Of a stretch of DNA of 64,000 nucleotides, positions 8,299-17,357 are shown one piece after another (within the stretch, counting starts at the first letter, position 1; each line of letters begins with the position of its first letter). The notes under the pieces are model-generated. The model saw nothing but the letters and a program-made list of their open reading frames with translations, was not told the DNA's origin and searched no databases. The DNA is from Sterolibacterium sp. (lineage in GTDB: Bacteria > Pseudomonadota > Gammaproteobacteria > Burkholderiales > Rhodocyclaceae), in NCBI GenBank assembly GCA_028713555.1, contig JAQTOA010000010.1:67824-131823 (forward strand), in the 5' to 3' direction. The position numbers were made by a program, and so were the translations under genes.

Positions 8299-10323
8299 AT
8301 GCCCAACCGTTTAGCCGACGAGACTTCGCCCTATCTGCGACAGCACGCCGACAATCCCGTCGACTGGCGTCCCTGGTCGCCGGTGGCATTGGCGCAGGCA
8401 CAGCACGAGGACAAGCCGATCCTGCTTTCCATCGGCTATTCCGCCTGCCACTGGTGCCATGTCATGGCGCACGAGTCATTCGAGGACCCGGATGTCGCGG
8501 CGGTGATGAACCGGAACTACATCAATATCAAGGTCGATCGCGAGGAGCGTCCCGACCTCGACCAGATTTATCAGACCGCGCATCAGATGCTGACGCAGCG
8601 CAGCGGTGGCTGGCCGCTGACGATGTTCCTGACTCCCGCCGGCATGCCTTTCTATGGCGGCACTTATTTCCCCAAGTCGCCGCGCTATGGCTTGCCCGGC
8701 TTTGTCGATCTGCTGGGACGCGTTGCGCAGACCTACCGCGACCGGCGCGACGAGATCGAGACCCAGAATGCCTCGCTGTTGGAGGCCATGGCCAGCACCT
8801 TGCCGCGCGGCGGGATGGGGGAAGCCGCCGAGTTCGACGCCAGCCCCCTGGCCAGGTTGCGTACCCTCCTCGCCGCCAGTTTCGATGCGCAGCACGGCGG
8901 TTTCGGCAGCGCGCCGAAATTTCCCCATCCGACCGATCTGGCCTTCCTGCTGCGGCGCGGCGACGACGCGGAAGCGCGGGAGATGGCGCTCGCCACGCTG
9001 CGCCGCATGGCCGCAGGCGGCATCTACGACCAACTGGGCGGCGGCTTCTGCCGCTACAGCGTGGATGCCGAATGGAGCATTCCGCATTTCGAGAAAATGC
9101 TTTATGACAACGGCCCACTGCTGGCGCTGTATGCCGATGCCTGGGCGTTGACCAAAGAACCGCTGTTCCAGGCCGTGGTGGAGCAGACCGCCGCCTGGGT
9201 GATGCGCGAGATGCAGTCGCGCAATAAGAGCGATGCAGGCGGCTATTATTCTTCCTTCGATGCCGATTCGGAAAGCGAGGAGGGCAAGTTCTACGTATGG
9301 CAGCGCGAGGAAGTGCGCGCCTTGTTGTCGGCCGATGAATACTCGGTTGCCGCACGCTGCTGGGGCCTCGACGGTCCGCCTAATTTCGAGGGCACGCATT
9401 GGCATCTGCGCCTGGTTGCCGCCGTGCCGCAAGCGGAGGTGGCGCTGCTCGAAGCGGCGCGCGCCAAGCTGTTTGCCGCGCGCAGCCGGCGCATTCCACC
9501 CGATCGCGACGAAAAAATCCTGGCCAGTTGGAATGCCCTGATGATCCAGGGCATGGCCCATGCCGCGCGGACTTTTGCGCGTCCCGACTGGCTGGCTTCG
9601 GCACGGGCGGCGCTGGATTTCGTCCGCCGTGAGCTGTGGCGGGATGGCCGTCTGCTGGCAACCTGCAAGGATGGCCACGCCCATCTCGACGCCTATCTCG
9701 ATGACTATGCCTTCCTGCTTTCCGCCCTGCTGGAATTGATGCAGGCGGAATGTCGAAGCGATGATCTGGAGTTCGCTTGTTCGCTGGCGGATGCCCTGCT
9801 CGAACATTTTGAGGACAAGGCGCTGGGCGGTTTCTTCTTCACTCGCCATAGCCATGAAGCGCTGATTCATCGGCCAAAATCCGGGTATGACAATGCCACC
9901 CCCGCCGGCAATGGCGTTGCGGCCCATGCGCTGCAACGCTTGGCCCTGCTGAGCGGGGATATTCGCTACGCGGAAACAGCGGAGCGCACACTGCGCCTGT
10001 TCCAGCCGCAATTCACGCCGCATCCGGCGGGTTGTTCGTCGCTGCTGTCCGCACTGGAAGAATGGCTGACACCCCCAATACTGGTGGTGCTGCGCGGACC
10101 AGCCGGCGAAGTTGCCGACTGGCAAGCCCAGCTTGGGCAATTGTCTCTGCCCGGCATATTGACGCTCGCCCTGCCCAACGCCATCACCGGTTTACCTGCC
10201 GCACTGGATAAGCCCATGTGCGATCAGGTCAACGCCTGGGTATGCCGCGACGTTACTTGCCTAGCCCCGGTGGCAAATTGGCCAGAACTGAAGCGGATTC
10301 TCCTAGCACAAGCTTTAGAGTAA
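8299..10323 (+). CDS. YyaL/DUF255-type thioredoxin-domain protein
   Basis: A 674-residue protein of the DUF255 (spermatogenesis-associated protein 20) family. The N-terminal thioredoxin-like domain carries the CHWCHVM motif (about residues 52-58) in [20 protein letters not shown]; the rest is an alpha/alpha toroid resembling six-hairpin glycosidases ([22 protein letters not shown]). Cellular function is not established for the family. The start at 8299 is chosen because the family begins [23 protein letters not shown]; the frame is open to 8236. No signal peptide is seen. It is a core-type gene lying between toxin-antitoxin modules. Confidence 0.92.
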   Translation: MPNRLADETSPYLRQHADNPVDWRPWSPVALAQAQHEDKPILLSIGYSACHWCHVMAHESFEDPDVAAVMNRNYINIKVDREERPDLDQIYQTAHQMLTQRSGGWPLTMFLTPAGMPFYGGTYFPKSPRYGLPGFVDLLGRVAQTYRDRRDEIETQNASLLEAMASTLPRGGMGEAAEFDASPLARLRTLLAASFDAQHGGFGSAPKFPHPTDLAFLLRRGDDAEAREMALATLRRMAAGGIYDQLGGGFCRYSVDAEWSIPHFEKMLYDNGPLLALYADAWALTKEPLFQAVVEQTAAWVMREMQSRNKSDAGGYYSSFDADSESEEGKFYVWQREEVRALLSADEYSVAARCWGLDGPPNFEGTHWHLRLVAAVPQAEVALLEAARAKLFAARSRRIPPDRDEKILASWNALMIQGMAHAARTFARPDWLASARAALDFVRRELWRDGRLLATCKDGHAHLDAYLDDYAFLLSALLELMQAECRSDDLEFACSLADALLEHFEDKALGGFFFTRHSHEALIHRPKSGYDNATPAGNGVAAHALQRLALLSGDIRYAETAERTLRLFQPQFTPHPAGCSSLLSALEEWLTPPILVVLRGPAGEVADWQAQLGQLSLPGILTLALPNAITGLPAALDKPMCDQVNAWVCRDVTCLAPVANWPELKRILLAQALE

Positions 10324-10367
10324 CATCCGCAAGTCGTTTCGATCCCAACCAACATTGTGAGGAATTT

Positions 10368-10682
10368 ATGAAGTCTACCGTGATCTCAGCGCTGCTTGCC
10401 GCAGCCGTATTCGCTTCTGCACCGGCCATGGCCAATCTTGAACTGGCCAAGAAGAGCAATTGCCTGGCTTGCCACGCCGTCGACAAAAAGATTGTTGGCC
10501 CGTCCTATCAGGACATCGCCAAGAAATATGCCGGTGACAAGACCGCCGAAGCCAAGTTGATCGAGAAAGTCAAAAAAGGCGGCTCGGGCGTGTGGGGTCC
10601 CGTACCGATGTCTCCCAACGCCGCAGTCAAGGATGAAGACATCAAGACCCTGGTGAAATGGGTTCTTGGCGGCGCCAAGTAA
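10368..10682 (+). CDS. Periplasmic class I cytochrome c (c551/c552-like)
   Basis: A 104-residue precursor with a signal peptide (MKSTVISALLAAAVFASAPAMA) and one haem-binding motif, CLACH, just after the cleavage site. The axial Met lies in VPMSPNAAVKDEDIKTLVKWVL, the usual C-terminal pattern of small soluble electron carriers. GTGAGGA at about 10357-10363 is the ribosome-binding site; the frame is open further upstream without meaning. It is probably transcribed alone, with a strong terminator 20 bp downstream. Confidence 0.95.
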   Translation: MKSTVISALLAAAVFASAPAMANLELAKKSNCLACHAVDKKIVGPSYQDIAKKYAGDKTAEAKLIEKVKKGGSGVWGPVPMSPNAAVKDEDIKTLVKWVLGGAK

Positions 10683-10702
10683 GTTCTTCTACCGTCTTGC
10701 CG

Positions 10703-10732
10703 AAAGAGTCAGCCTGCGGGCTGACTCTTTTG
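10703..10732 (+). terminator. Rho-independent terminator after the cytochrome c gene
   Basis: A 12-bp stem (AAAGAGTCAGCC at 10703-10714 and GGCTGACTCTTT at 10719-10730) with a TGCG loop runs into a T tract. Confidence 0.9.
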
Positions 10733-10754
10733 TTCTCCGTTTGGCAACCAAGGC

Positions 10755-10796
10755 TTGAAACCCGCAAAATCCAAGCGTAGTATAACGTCTGTTATA
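10755..10796 (+). promoter_or_regulatory. Promoter and operator of the AbrB/Doc module
   Basis: TTGAAA at 10755-10760 and TAGTAT at 10778-10783 are separated by 17 bp. An inverted repeat, TATAAC (10781-10786), GTCT, GTTATA (10791-10796), overlaps the -10 element, so binding by the AbrB-type antitoxin would block RNA polymerase. Confidence 0.6.
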
Positions 10797-10814
10797 ACTC
10801 TGCTGGAGCCTGCC

Positions 10815-11039
10815 ATGCACATCCTTAAGCTTACCCAGATCGGCAATTCCGTCGGCGTCATCCTGCCCAAGGAGGTATTGACCAACCTGAAACTGGAGAA
10901 GGGCGAGTCGATCTTTCTGACCGAGACCCCGGATGGCTATGCAGTAACCCCGCACGATCCCCAATTCGAACAACAAATGACCGAGGCCCAGCGGATCATG
11001 AAGAAACGCCGTACTGTACTCCGCGAATTGGCAAAATGA
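10815..11039 (+). CDS. AbrB/MazE-type antitoxin
   Basis: A 74-residue protein with a SpoVT/AbrB swapped-hairpin DNA-binding domain (LTQIGNSVGVILPKEVLTNLKLEKGE) and a C-terminal helix that should bind the toxin. The start at 10815 fits the domain; an earlier in-frame ATG at 10755 falls on the promoter. It overlaps the Doc-like gene by 4 bp (ATGA). Confidence 0.9.
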   Translation: MHILKLTQIGNSVGVILPKEVLTNLKLEKGESIFLTETPDGYAVTPHDPQFEQQMTEAQRIMKKRRTVLRELAK

Positions 11040-11422
11040 GCCGATGGGTTTGGATTGAGCGTAGCGTGGTGATCGCTGCGCATAACGTGCAGTTGGCCGA
11101 GCATGGCGGTGCGGCTGGTACCCGCGATCAAGGTTTGCTCGCGTCCGCGCTGGCGCGACCAGAGAATCTCGCCGCTTACGGCGATCCGGATGTCGCCGCA
11201 CTCGCCGCTGCTTATGGCTTTGGCATTGTCCGCAACCATCCCTTCGTCGATGGCAACAAGCGTGCAGCGCTGATTGCCACTGAACTGTTTCTGGTGCTGA
11301 ATGGCTGCGAACTGGTCGTGGGGGATGCCGAGTGTGTGGTCGCCATCCTGGCCCTTGCTGCCGGTGAACTCGACGAAGCCGAATTCGCCGGCTGGTTGCG
11401 CGCACACATCGAGCCGCTCTGA
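11036..11422 (+). CDS. Doc (death-on-curing) Fic-fold toxin
   Basis: A 128-residue Fic-domain protein with the active-site motif HPFVDGNKRA. Doc toxins phosphorylate elongation factor Tu and stop translation. The helix before the motif (DVAALAAAYGFGIVRN) and total length fit the Doc group rather than larger AMPylating Fic proteins. Its partner is the AbrB-type antitoxin rather than Phd, a common combination in proteobacterial chromosomes. Confidence 0.92.
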   Translation: MSRWVWIERSVVIAAHNVQLAEHGGAAGTRDQGLLASALARPENLAAYGDPDVAALAAAYGFGIVRNHPFVDGNKRAALIATELFLVLNGCELVVGDAECVVAILALAAGELDEAEFAGWLRAHIEPL

Positions 11423-11496
11423 TGACAGTTGACAATGGCAAGACCTGACGCAACAATCGTTTCGAACCCTTACCCATGATATCCGCGGAGAACTCA

Positions 11497-12789
11497 ATGA
11501 ATATACCCATCAAAGCCCTGTCCCTGTCCGTGGTTGCCGCCCTGACTCTGATGGCCTGCGGCAAGGAACCACCACCCCCGCCGCCGGCGGTGGCGCCGCC
11601 CCCACCACCGGTAATCATCAAGATTGGCCATATCGGCCCGCTGACGGGACAGATTGCGCATTTGGGCAAGGACAATGAGAATGGCGCGCGCCTGGCGATC
11701 GATGAGGCCAACGCCAAGGGCACGGAAATCGGCGGCAAGAAAGTGACCTTCGAGATGCTCGCCGAAGACGACCAGAGCGATCCGAAAGTCGGCACTACGG
11801 TCGCGCAGAAACTGATCGACGCGAAAGTCGTGGGGATCGTCGGCCATCTTAATTCCGGCGTGTCGATTCCCGCTTCGGCCTTGTATGAGCAGGCCGGCAT
11901 CCCGATGGTTTCCGGTTCCTCCACCAACCCGAAGCTGACCGAGCAAGGTTTCAAAGGCACTTTCCGCATCGTCGGGCGCGACGATCAGCAGGGGCCGGCG
12001 GTAGCGAATTACCTGATTGAGACTCTGAAACCGAAGAAGGTGGCGGTAATCGACGACGCCACGGCTTATGGCGAAGGTCTTGCCAACGAGGTTGAGAACA
12101 CGCTCAAGGCGGCTGGCGTGAAGATTCTGCCGCGCGAGAAGGGCACCGACAAAACCGCCGACTGGAAAGCCGTTCTCACCAAAATCAAGGGCAAAAAACC
12201 GGATGCCGTCTTCTATGGCGGCATGGATGCCACCGGCGGCCCATTACTCAAGCAAGCGCGCGAGTTGGGCATCAAGGCGCCATTTTCCTTCGGCGATGGT
12301 GCATGCACCGACAAGATGGCCGAGCTAGCTGGCGCGGCAGCCGATGGTTTGCTCTGCTCGCAGGCTGGCATTCCGGTGCAGGCGGCAAACAGGAAATTTC
12401 TCGACAGCTACAAGGCCAAGTTCAAGATCGACCCGATCCTTTATTCCCCATTCACCTATGATGCAACGAATCTGCTGATCGAGGCGATAAAGAAGGCGGG
12501 CTCCAGCGAGCCGGCCAAGTATTTGCCCGAACTGGCGAAAAGCAGCTACGATGGCGCAACCGGTCACATCGAGTTCGACGACAAGGGCGATCGCAAAGAT
12601 GCCGAGATGACCATCTTTACCATGATGGACGGCAAGATCACTCCCCTGGCCATTGTCAAAAGCGGCAAGACGATAAAGTTCGAGGACTTCATCAATCAGC
12701 AAGCCGCGCCTGCACCTGCGGCTATCCCGGAGGCCGCACCCGCTGCCGCACCGGTTGCCGAGAAGAAGGCGGAAGAAGCCAAGAAGTAA
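11497..12789 (+). CDS. livK: ABC importer substrate-binding lipoprotein (LivK-like)
   Basis: A 430-residue type I periplasmic binding protein. It has a lipoprotein signal with lipobox LTLMAC, a proline-rich spacer after the Cys, then the two-lobe Leu/Ile/Val-binding fold (IIKIGHIGPLTGQIAHLGKD, VVGIVGHLNSGVSIPASALY, VSGSSTNPKL). The C-terminus has an unusual Ala/Pro/Glu/Lys tail. GCGGAG at 11485-11490 favours the ATG at 11497 over that at 11476. It heads the livHMGF cluster; ligand could be a branched-chain amino acid, another amino acid, or an aromatic or urea-type compound. Confidence 0.9.
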   Translation: MNIPIKALSLSVVAALTLMACGKEPPPPPPAVAPPPPPVIIKIGHIGPLTGQIAHLGKDNENGARLAIDEANAKGTEIGGKKVTFEMLAEDDQSDPKVGTTVAQKLIDAKVVGIVGHLNSGVSIPASALYEQAGIPMVSGSSTNPKLTEQGFKGTFRIVGRDDQQGPAVANYLIETLKPKKVAVIDDATAYGEGLANEVENTLKAAGVKILPREKGTDKTADWKAVLTKIKGKKPDAVFYGGMDATGGPLLKQARELGIKAPFSFGDGACTDKMAELAGAAADGLLCSQAGIPVQAANRKFLDSYKAKFKIDPILYSPFTYDATNLLIEAIKKAGSSEPAKYLPELAKSSYDGATGHIEFDDKGDRKDAEMTIFTMMDGKITPLAIVKSGKTIKFEDFINQQAAPAPAAIPEAAPAAAPVAEKKAEEAKK

Positions 12790-12813
12790 GTCAGACGCCC
12801 TGTCTTGTAAGGC

Positions 12814-12839
12814 ATAACGGCGCCTGTGGGCGCCGTTAT
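12814..12839 (+). terminator. Hairpin between livK and livH (attenuator-like)
   Basis: An 11-bp stem, ATAACGGCGCC at 12814-12824 and GGCGCCGTTAT at 12829-12839, with a TGTG loop. The following T tract is weak, so it may stabilise the livK message and partly reduce transcription of the membrane genes rather than end it. Confidence 0.6.
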
Positions 12840-12875
12840 CATTTATCATAATGGCAGCGCACTTCAAGATCCTCC

Positions 12876-13862
12876 ATGGACATTTTTTTCCAGCAAATCG
12901 TCAACGGACTCACCCTGGGCAGCCTGTATGCCATCGTCGCCCTGGGCTACACCATGGTTTACGGCATTATCCAATTGATCAATTTTGCTCATGGCGAAGT
13001 GGTAATGTTCGGCGCAATGATTGCCTTGTCGGTTGTCTCGACGGCTTCTGGCAGTGGTTTCCCGCCACTGGCGGCAGTGCTGGTGGGTATCCTGGCAGCG
13101 ATTCCCGCCTGCATGACGCTAGGCTATCTGCTGGAACGTGTCGCCTACCGTCCGCTGCGTCGGGCGCCAAGACTGGCGCCCTTGATCACAGCCATCGGCA
13201 TGTCGATCGTGCTGCAACAGGTAGCGATGATGATCTGGAGCCGCAACGTTCTGTCTTTTCCGCAGAACCTGCCGGTGATTCTCTATGAAGTGGCGGGCGC
13301 CAGCATCAGCGCCTTGCAAATCGCCATCATCGGCTTGTGCCTGACCATGATGGCGGGTCTGGCTTTCGTCGTCTATCGCACCCGGCTGGGGGCGGCGATG
13401 CGCGCCACCGCCGAGAATCCGGAAATCGCGCGACTGATGGGCGTGGATGTGGATCGCGTCATCGCCGCTACTTTCGTCATCGGCGCCGCTCTGGCCGCGG
13501 TGGCGGGACTGCTGGTCGGCATCTACTACGGCCTGGCTCACTACACCATGGGAGCGACGCTCGGCATGAAAGCCTTCTCGGCAGCGGTGCTGGGCGGTAT
13601 CGGCAACATTCCCGGGGCGATGGTGGGAGGCATCCTGCTGGGGCTAGTGGAGGCACTGGGAGCCGGGTATATCGGCGATTTCACCGATTTGTGCCAGTAC
13701 GGCATTTTCGATGCGATATTCCAGGCACGCTGCGCCGACGGAGGCAATCTGGTGCTGTTCGGCAGCAATTACCAGGATGTATTCGCTTTTGTGGTGCTGA
13801 TCCTGGTGCTGGTTTTCCGCCCGTCAGGGCTACTCGGCGAGCGCGTCGCCGAGCGCGCCTGA
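12876..13862 (+). CDS. livH: Branched-chain amino acid-type ABC permease LivH
   Basis: A 328-residue integral membrane protein, one of the two permease subunits of the LIV-type importer. It begins with the family N-terminus (QQIVNGLTLGSLYAIVALGYTMVYGIIQLINFAHGE-type, split here by position 4-39), and ends with VFRPSGLLGERV. About eight hydrophobic segments are visible, and the EAA-like coupling loop (GAAMRATAENPEIARLMGVD) lies near residues 170-190. Follows livK after a hairpin. Confidence 0.95.
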   Translation: MDIFFQQIVNGLTLGSLYAIVALGYTMVYGIIQLINFAHGEVVMFGAMIALSVVSTASGSGFPPLAAVLVGILAAIPACMTLGYLLERVAYRPLRRAPRLAPLITAIGMSIVLQQVAMMIWSRNVLSFPQNLPVILYEVAGASISALQIAIIGLCLTMMAGLAFVVYRTRLGAAMRATAENPEIARLMGVDVDRVIAATFVIGAALAAVAGLLVGIYYGLAHYTMGATLGMKAFSAAVLGGIGNIPGAMVGGILLGLVEALGAGYIGDFTDLCQYGIFDAIFQARCADGGNLVLFGSNYQDVFAFVVLILVLVFRPSGLLGERVAERA

Positions 13863-13872
13863 TGCCGGAAGG

Positions 13873-14952
13873 ATGCGCATGATGATGGTGCTTCCTCCGA
13901 GCAGGGTGAAGTACTTCGCCGGGGTGGCGCTGGTGGCAACGGCGTTGTTGGTTTTGCCCTTCGCCTTGTCGGCGGCAGGTACGGCCTGGGTACGCATCAC
14001 CAATCTCGCCATCCTGTTCGTTTTCCTTTCCCTCGGACTCAACATCGTCGTCGGCTATGCCGGCTTGCTCGATCTCGGCTACGTCGCCTTCTACGCTGTC
14101 GGCGCATACGTCTATGCGTTGCTGGCAAGTCCCCACTTCGGCATGCACCTGCCGTTCTGGGTGATCCTGCCGATCGGCGCAACCTTGGCGGGGTTTTTCG
14201 GGGTGCTGCTGGGCGCGCCGACACTCAAGCTGCGCGGCGACTATCTGGCCATCGTGACCCTCGGCTTCGGCGAGATCGTGCGTATCTTTCTCAACAATCT
14301 CTCGCAACCGATCAACATCACCAACGGTCCCCAGGGTCTCGCCCAGATCGATCCGGTGCGCATCGGCGGAATGAGCCTGGGGCAAAACGGCACGCTCTTC
14401 GGCCTGAATTTCAGCGGGCCGATGAAGTATTACTACCTGCTGCTGCTGTTGCTGCTGCTGGTGATCGTGGTGAATCTGCGCCTGCAGAATTCCCGCATCG
14501 GCCGCGCCTGGGAAGCGATCCGCGAAGACGAGATGGCGGCCCGCGCCATCGGCATCAACACGACACGCCTGAAATTGCTGGCGTTTGCCATGGGCGCTTC
14601 GTTTGGCGGGGTGGCCGGCGGGATGTTTTCCGCCATCCAGGGTTTCATCAGCCCGGAAAGCTTCGTACTGACCGAATCGGTGATGATTCTGTCGATGGTG
14701 GTGCTGGGCGGCATGGGCAACATCTGGGGCGTGATTGCCGGCGCGGTGCTGCTGTCCTTCGTTCCGGAAATGCTGCGGTATACGGTGGTGCCAATGCAGA
14801 TGGCGCTGTTCAAGCGCCTGTTGATCGAGCCCGAAGTGATTCGCATGCTGCTGTTCGGCTTGGCGCTGGTGCTGATGATGCGTTTCCGGCCGGCCGGGCT
14901 GTGGCCCCTGCGCGCCCGCCAGCGCGAGTTCGACAAGGCAGTGGGCGAATGA
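13873..14952 (+). CDS. livM: Branched-chain amino acid-type ABC permease LivM
   Basis: A 359-residue integral membrane partner of LivH. Diagnostic segments are LNIVVGYAGLLDLGYVAFY, the coupling loop RAWEAIREDEMAARAIGI, and the C-terminal FRPAGLWP. It begins 11 bp after livH behind a GGAAGG ribosome-binding site and overlaps livG by 4 bp (ATGA). Confidence 0.95.
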   Translation: MRMMMVLPPSRVKYFAGVALVATALLVLPFALSAAGTAWVRITNLAILFVFLSLGLNIVVGYAGLLDLGYVAFYAVGAYVYALLASPHFGMHLPFWVILPIGATLAGFFGVLLGAPTLKLRGDYLAIVTLGFGEIVRIFLNNLSQPINITNGPQGLAQIDPVRIGGMSLGQNGTLFGLNFSGPMKYYYLLLLLLLLVIVVNLRLQNSRIGRAWEAIREDEMAARAIGINTTRLKLLAFAMGASFGGVAGGMFSAIQGFISPESFVLTESVMILSMVVLGGMGNIWGVIAGAVLLSFVPEMLRYTVVPMQMALFKRLLIEPEVIRMLLFGLALVLMMRFRPAGLWPLRARQREFDKAVGE

Positions 14953-15710
14953 GCACTGCTCTGCTCGAAGCTAATGGCGTCTGCAAACGTTTTGGCGGTG
15001 TGCGCGCCCTGCATAAGGTATCGCTGACCATTCATCAGGGCGAGATCTATGGACTGATCGGTCCCAACGGCGCCGGCAAGACGACGCTGTTCAACGTCCT
15101 GACCGGCCTGTACGGCGCCAGCAGCGGCGGCTTCAATTTTGCCGGTGCGCCGCTCGACATCGGCGCCCCCCACCTCGTGGCAAAAGCCGGTATTGCCCGC
15201 ACCTTCCAGAACATCCGCCTGTTCGCCAACATGACGGCGCTGGAGAACGTGATGGTCGGCCGCCATCTGCGCACCCATGCCGGTGTCATTGGGGCGGTGC
15301 TGTTCAATGCTGCCACGCGTGCCGAGGAGCATGCCATCCAGCGTCGTGCGGTCGAACTGCTGCATTACGTCGGCATCGCCGATCGCGCCAACGATCTGGC
15401 GCGGAATCTATCCTACGGCGACCAGCGCCGCCTCGAAATTGCCCGCGCCCTGGCCACCGATCCCAAGCTGCTGGCGCTCGACGAACCCGCCGCCGGCATG
15501 AATGCCACCGAAACCGCGGCACTGCGTACTCTGGTCAGAGGCTTGCGCGCAGACGGCCTCACCATCCTGTTGATCGAGCATGATGTCAAGCTCGTGATGG
15601 GCCTCTGCGACCGTATCGCGGTGCTTGATTACGGCGAGATGATTGCTGAGGACGTGCCGGAAAAAGTGCAGCGCAATCCCAAAGTGATCGAAGCTTATCT
15701 TGGCACATGA
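14949..15710 (+). CDS. livG: ABC ATPase LivG
   Basis: A 253-residue ATPase of the LIV-type importer. The Walker A motif is GPNGAGKTT, the signature is LSYGDQRRLEIARAL, and Walker B is LLALDEPAAGMN. The signature has Tyr-Gly-Asp in place of the usual SGGQ, which is normal for LivG. The start at 14949 is fixed by the ATGA overlap with livM. Confidence 0.96.
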   Translation: MSTALLEANGVCKRFGGVRALHKVSLTIHQGEIYGLIGPNGAGKTTLFNVLTGLYGASSGGFNFAGAPLDIGAPHLVAKAGIARTFQNIRLFANMTALENVMVGRHLRTHAGVIGAVLFNAATRAEEHAIQRRAVELLHYVGIADRANDLARNLSYGDQRRLEIARALATDPKLLALDEPAAGMNATETAALRTLVRGLRADGLTILLIEHDVKLVMGLCDRIAVLDYGEMIAEDVPEKVQRNPKVIEAYLGT

Positions 15711-15723
15711 CTTCCAGCCACCC

Positions 15724-16431
15724 ATGCTCGCCGTAGTGAATCTTCAGGTTCACTACGGTGGCATTGCTGCCGTAAAAGGCATCAGCTTCGCCATCGAAAA
15801 AGGCGAAACAGTGGCCTTTGTCGGCGCCAACGGTGCCGGCAAGACCAGCATGCTGAAGGCCTTGTCGCGGCTGTTGCCGGTGGGCACAAAAGGCAGCATC
15901 CGCCTGTCTGGCGAAGAGATCATCGCCTTGCCGACGCATCGGCTGATCCACCGCGGCCTGGCCCTGGTGCCGGAGGGACGCGGCGTTTTTGCCCGCCTCT
16001 CGGTCGCTGAAAATCTGGCGATGGGGGCTTACATACGCAAAGACAAACAGGAAATTGCCGGCGATCTAGAACGCGTCTATGCGCTCATGCCGCACCTCAA
16101 GGCACGCCATCGGCAACTGGCCGGCACACTCTCCGGAGGCGAGCAGCAGATGCTGGCGCTGGGCAGGGCATTGATGGGGCGGCCGCAATTGCTGCTGCTC
16201 GACGAGCCATCAATGGGCCTGGCGCCGATGATGGTGCACAAAGTATTCGAGACAATCCGCGCCGTTGCCGCGCAGCAGGTGACCATCCTGCTGGTCGAAC
16301 AAAACGCCAAGTTGGCGTTGGAAACAGCCAGCCGCGGTTATGTCATGGAAAGTGGCCGCATCACCCTCACCGACAGCTCGACGAATCTGCTTGCCGATCC
16401 GCGTGTGCGTCAAGCTTACCTCGGCGAGTAA
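15724..16431 (+). CDS. livF: ABC ATPase LivF
   Basis: A 235-residue second ATPase of the importer: Walker A GANGAGKTS, signature LSGGEQQMLALGRALM, Walker B LLLLDEPSMGLAP. The start is placed at the ATG at 15724 (MLAVVNLQVHYGG), which fits the family N-terminus, rather than a TTG at 15700 inside livG. It is the last gene of the operon; no clear terminator follows before the convergent gene ending at 16442. Confidence 0.95.
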   Translation: MLAVVNLQVHYGGIAAVKGISFAIEKGETVAFVGANGAGKTSMLKALSRLLPVGTKGSIRLSGEEIIALPTHRLIHRGLALVPEGRGVFARLSVAENLAMGAYIRKDKQEIAGDLERVYALMPHLKARHRQLAGTLSGGEQQMLALGRALMGRPQLLLLDEPSMGLAPMMVHKVFETIRAVAAQQVTILLVEQNAKLALETASRGYVMESGRITLTDSSTNLLADPRVRQAYLGE

Positions 16432-16441
16432 TCCGCATCAA

Positions 16442-16927
16442 TTAAGGCTTGACGACACCTGGTGGCGTAGGGGAAACCCTCTCCCAGCCACTCGGGCATT
16501 CCCTGATGTAGGGATAATATCCGGCAGGTTTCTTACAGAAATACCACCACGCCACGCCCGCAGTCTCAAGCGGGGTGCTTTGCGCAATGCGAGGTGGCGG
16601 CGGCGTTGAAACCACCGGTGGGGAAACGTAACTTTGCTCGGCATAATAGGGCTGGACGAATGTCGTCGCCGGAGCATACGGTGGCGGGGTGTAGACAACC
16701 TGCGGCTCGTAATACACGGTACGGGGCTGCAGGGCAGAGTAGAGGATGGCTGTTCCTAGCAGGAATCCAAAGGGACCCCAGGAGTGATCATATCCATGAC
16801 CACCATGACCTCCAGGGCTCCAATGACTGCCAGGACTTCCATGAGCCCGCTGGGCCCAGGCCGGCGTCATGGCAAGCGATCCCGCAGCAATGATCGCTAG
16901 TATGGTCGCCCTCAATTTCATCTTCAT
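16442..16927 (-). CDS. Small exported Gly/His/Pro-rich protein with a C-terminal WYFC...GWERV motif
   Basis: A 161-residue protein with a cleavable signal peptide (ending TPAWA), a Gly/His-rich stretch (residues 28-50), a proline/tyrosine-rich middle and the C-terminal motif WYFCKKPAGYYPYIRECPSGW. This last motif, with two Cys, recurs in many proteobacterial envelope proteins of unknown function. Its 5' end overlaps the next gene upstream by 4 bp. The two genes share the C-terminal motif, so they are probably ancient duplicates acting together in the envelope. Confidence 0.75.
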   Translation of the reverse strand: MKMKLRATILAIIAAGSLAMTPAWAQRAHGSPGSHWSPGGHGGHGYDHSWGPFGFLLGTAILYSALQPRTVYYEPQVVYTPPPYAPATTFVQPYYAEQSYVSPPVVSTPPPPRIAQSTPLETAGVAWWYFCKKPAGYYPYIRECPSGWERVSPTPPGVVKP

Positions 16928-17349
16928 CTCGAATCTCCCTGACTAGGACTCGCCGGCACCCGTTGCCAACCGGTCGAGCATTGCGCCACATACGGATAGT
17001 AGCCTGCGGGATTGCTACAGTAATACCAGTATTGAGGTGCTACTTCGCTGGGCGCCACGGTTACCACCGAAGGCTGGTAAGGATCCGGGTAGGGGTAAAC
17101 CACCGATGGATAAAAATACCAAGCCCCGCCGACTATCCACCACCAGCCCAGACGGCCGTCATGACGGCCGTGCTGCCAACGGCCGCCGCGCCATAGCCCA
17201 AGGTCATGTTCATGAAAGCGGTGAATCTCGCCATGCCAGGGATTGTGGCGATAAGCCTGCGGAGGTCGATGCCGATGACCCTCTTCCGCCAAGGCGGAAC
17301 GAATCAAAACCAGCACCAGCCCCGTCAGAAAAATCTTGGCTAGTCGCAC
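16924..17349 (-). CDS. Small exported His/Trp-rich protein, paralogue of its neighbour
   Basis: A 141-residue protein with a signal peptide (ending RSALA), a His/Arg/Trp-rich body (WHGEIHRFHEHDLGLWRGG) and the same C-terminal motif as its neighbour (YYCSNPAGYYPYVAQCSTGW). The many His residues could bind metal, but this is speculation. It lies 8 bp downstream of a Spy-like gene, so all three probably form one envelope-related operon. Confidence 0.75.
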   Translation of the reverse strand: MRLAKIFLTGLVLVLIRSALAEEGHRHRPPQAYRHNPWHGEIHRFHEHDLGLWRGGRWQHGRHDGRLGWWWIVGGAWYFYPSVVYPYPDPYQPSVVTVAPSEVAPQYWYYCSNPAGYYPYVAQCSTGWQRVPASPSQGDSR

Positions 17350-17357
17350 GACATTCC

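Noticed and set aside
8476..10140. 554-codon minus-strand frame opposite the YyaL-like gene
   Set aside because: Antisense shadow of a clear conserved protein, with a Gln/Arg/Gly-rich translation lacking domains.
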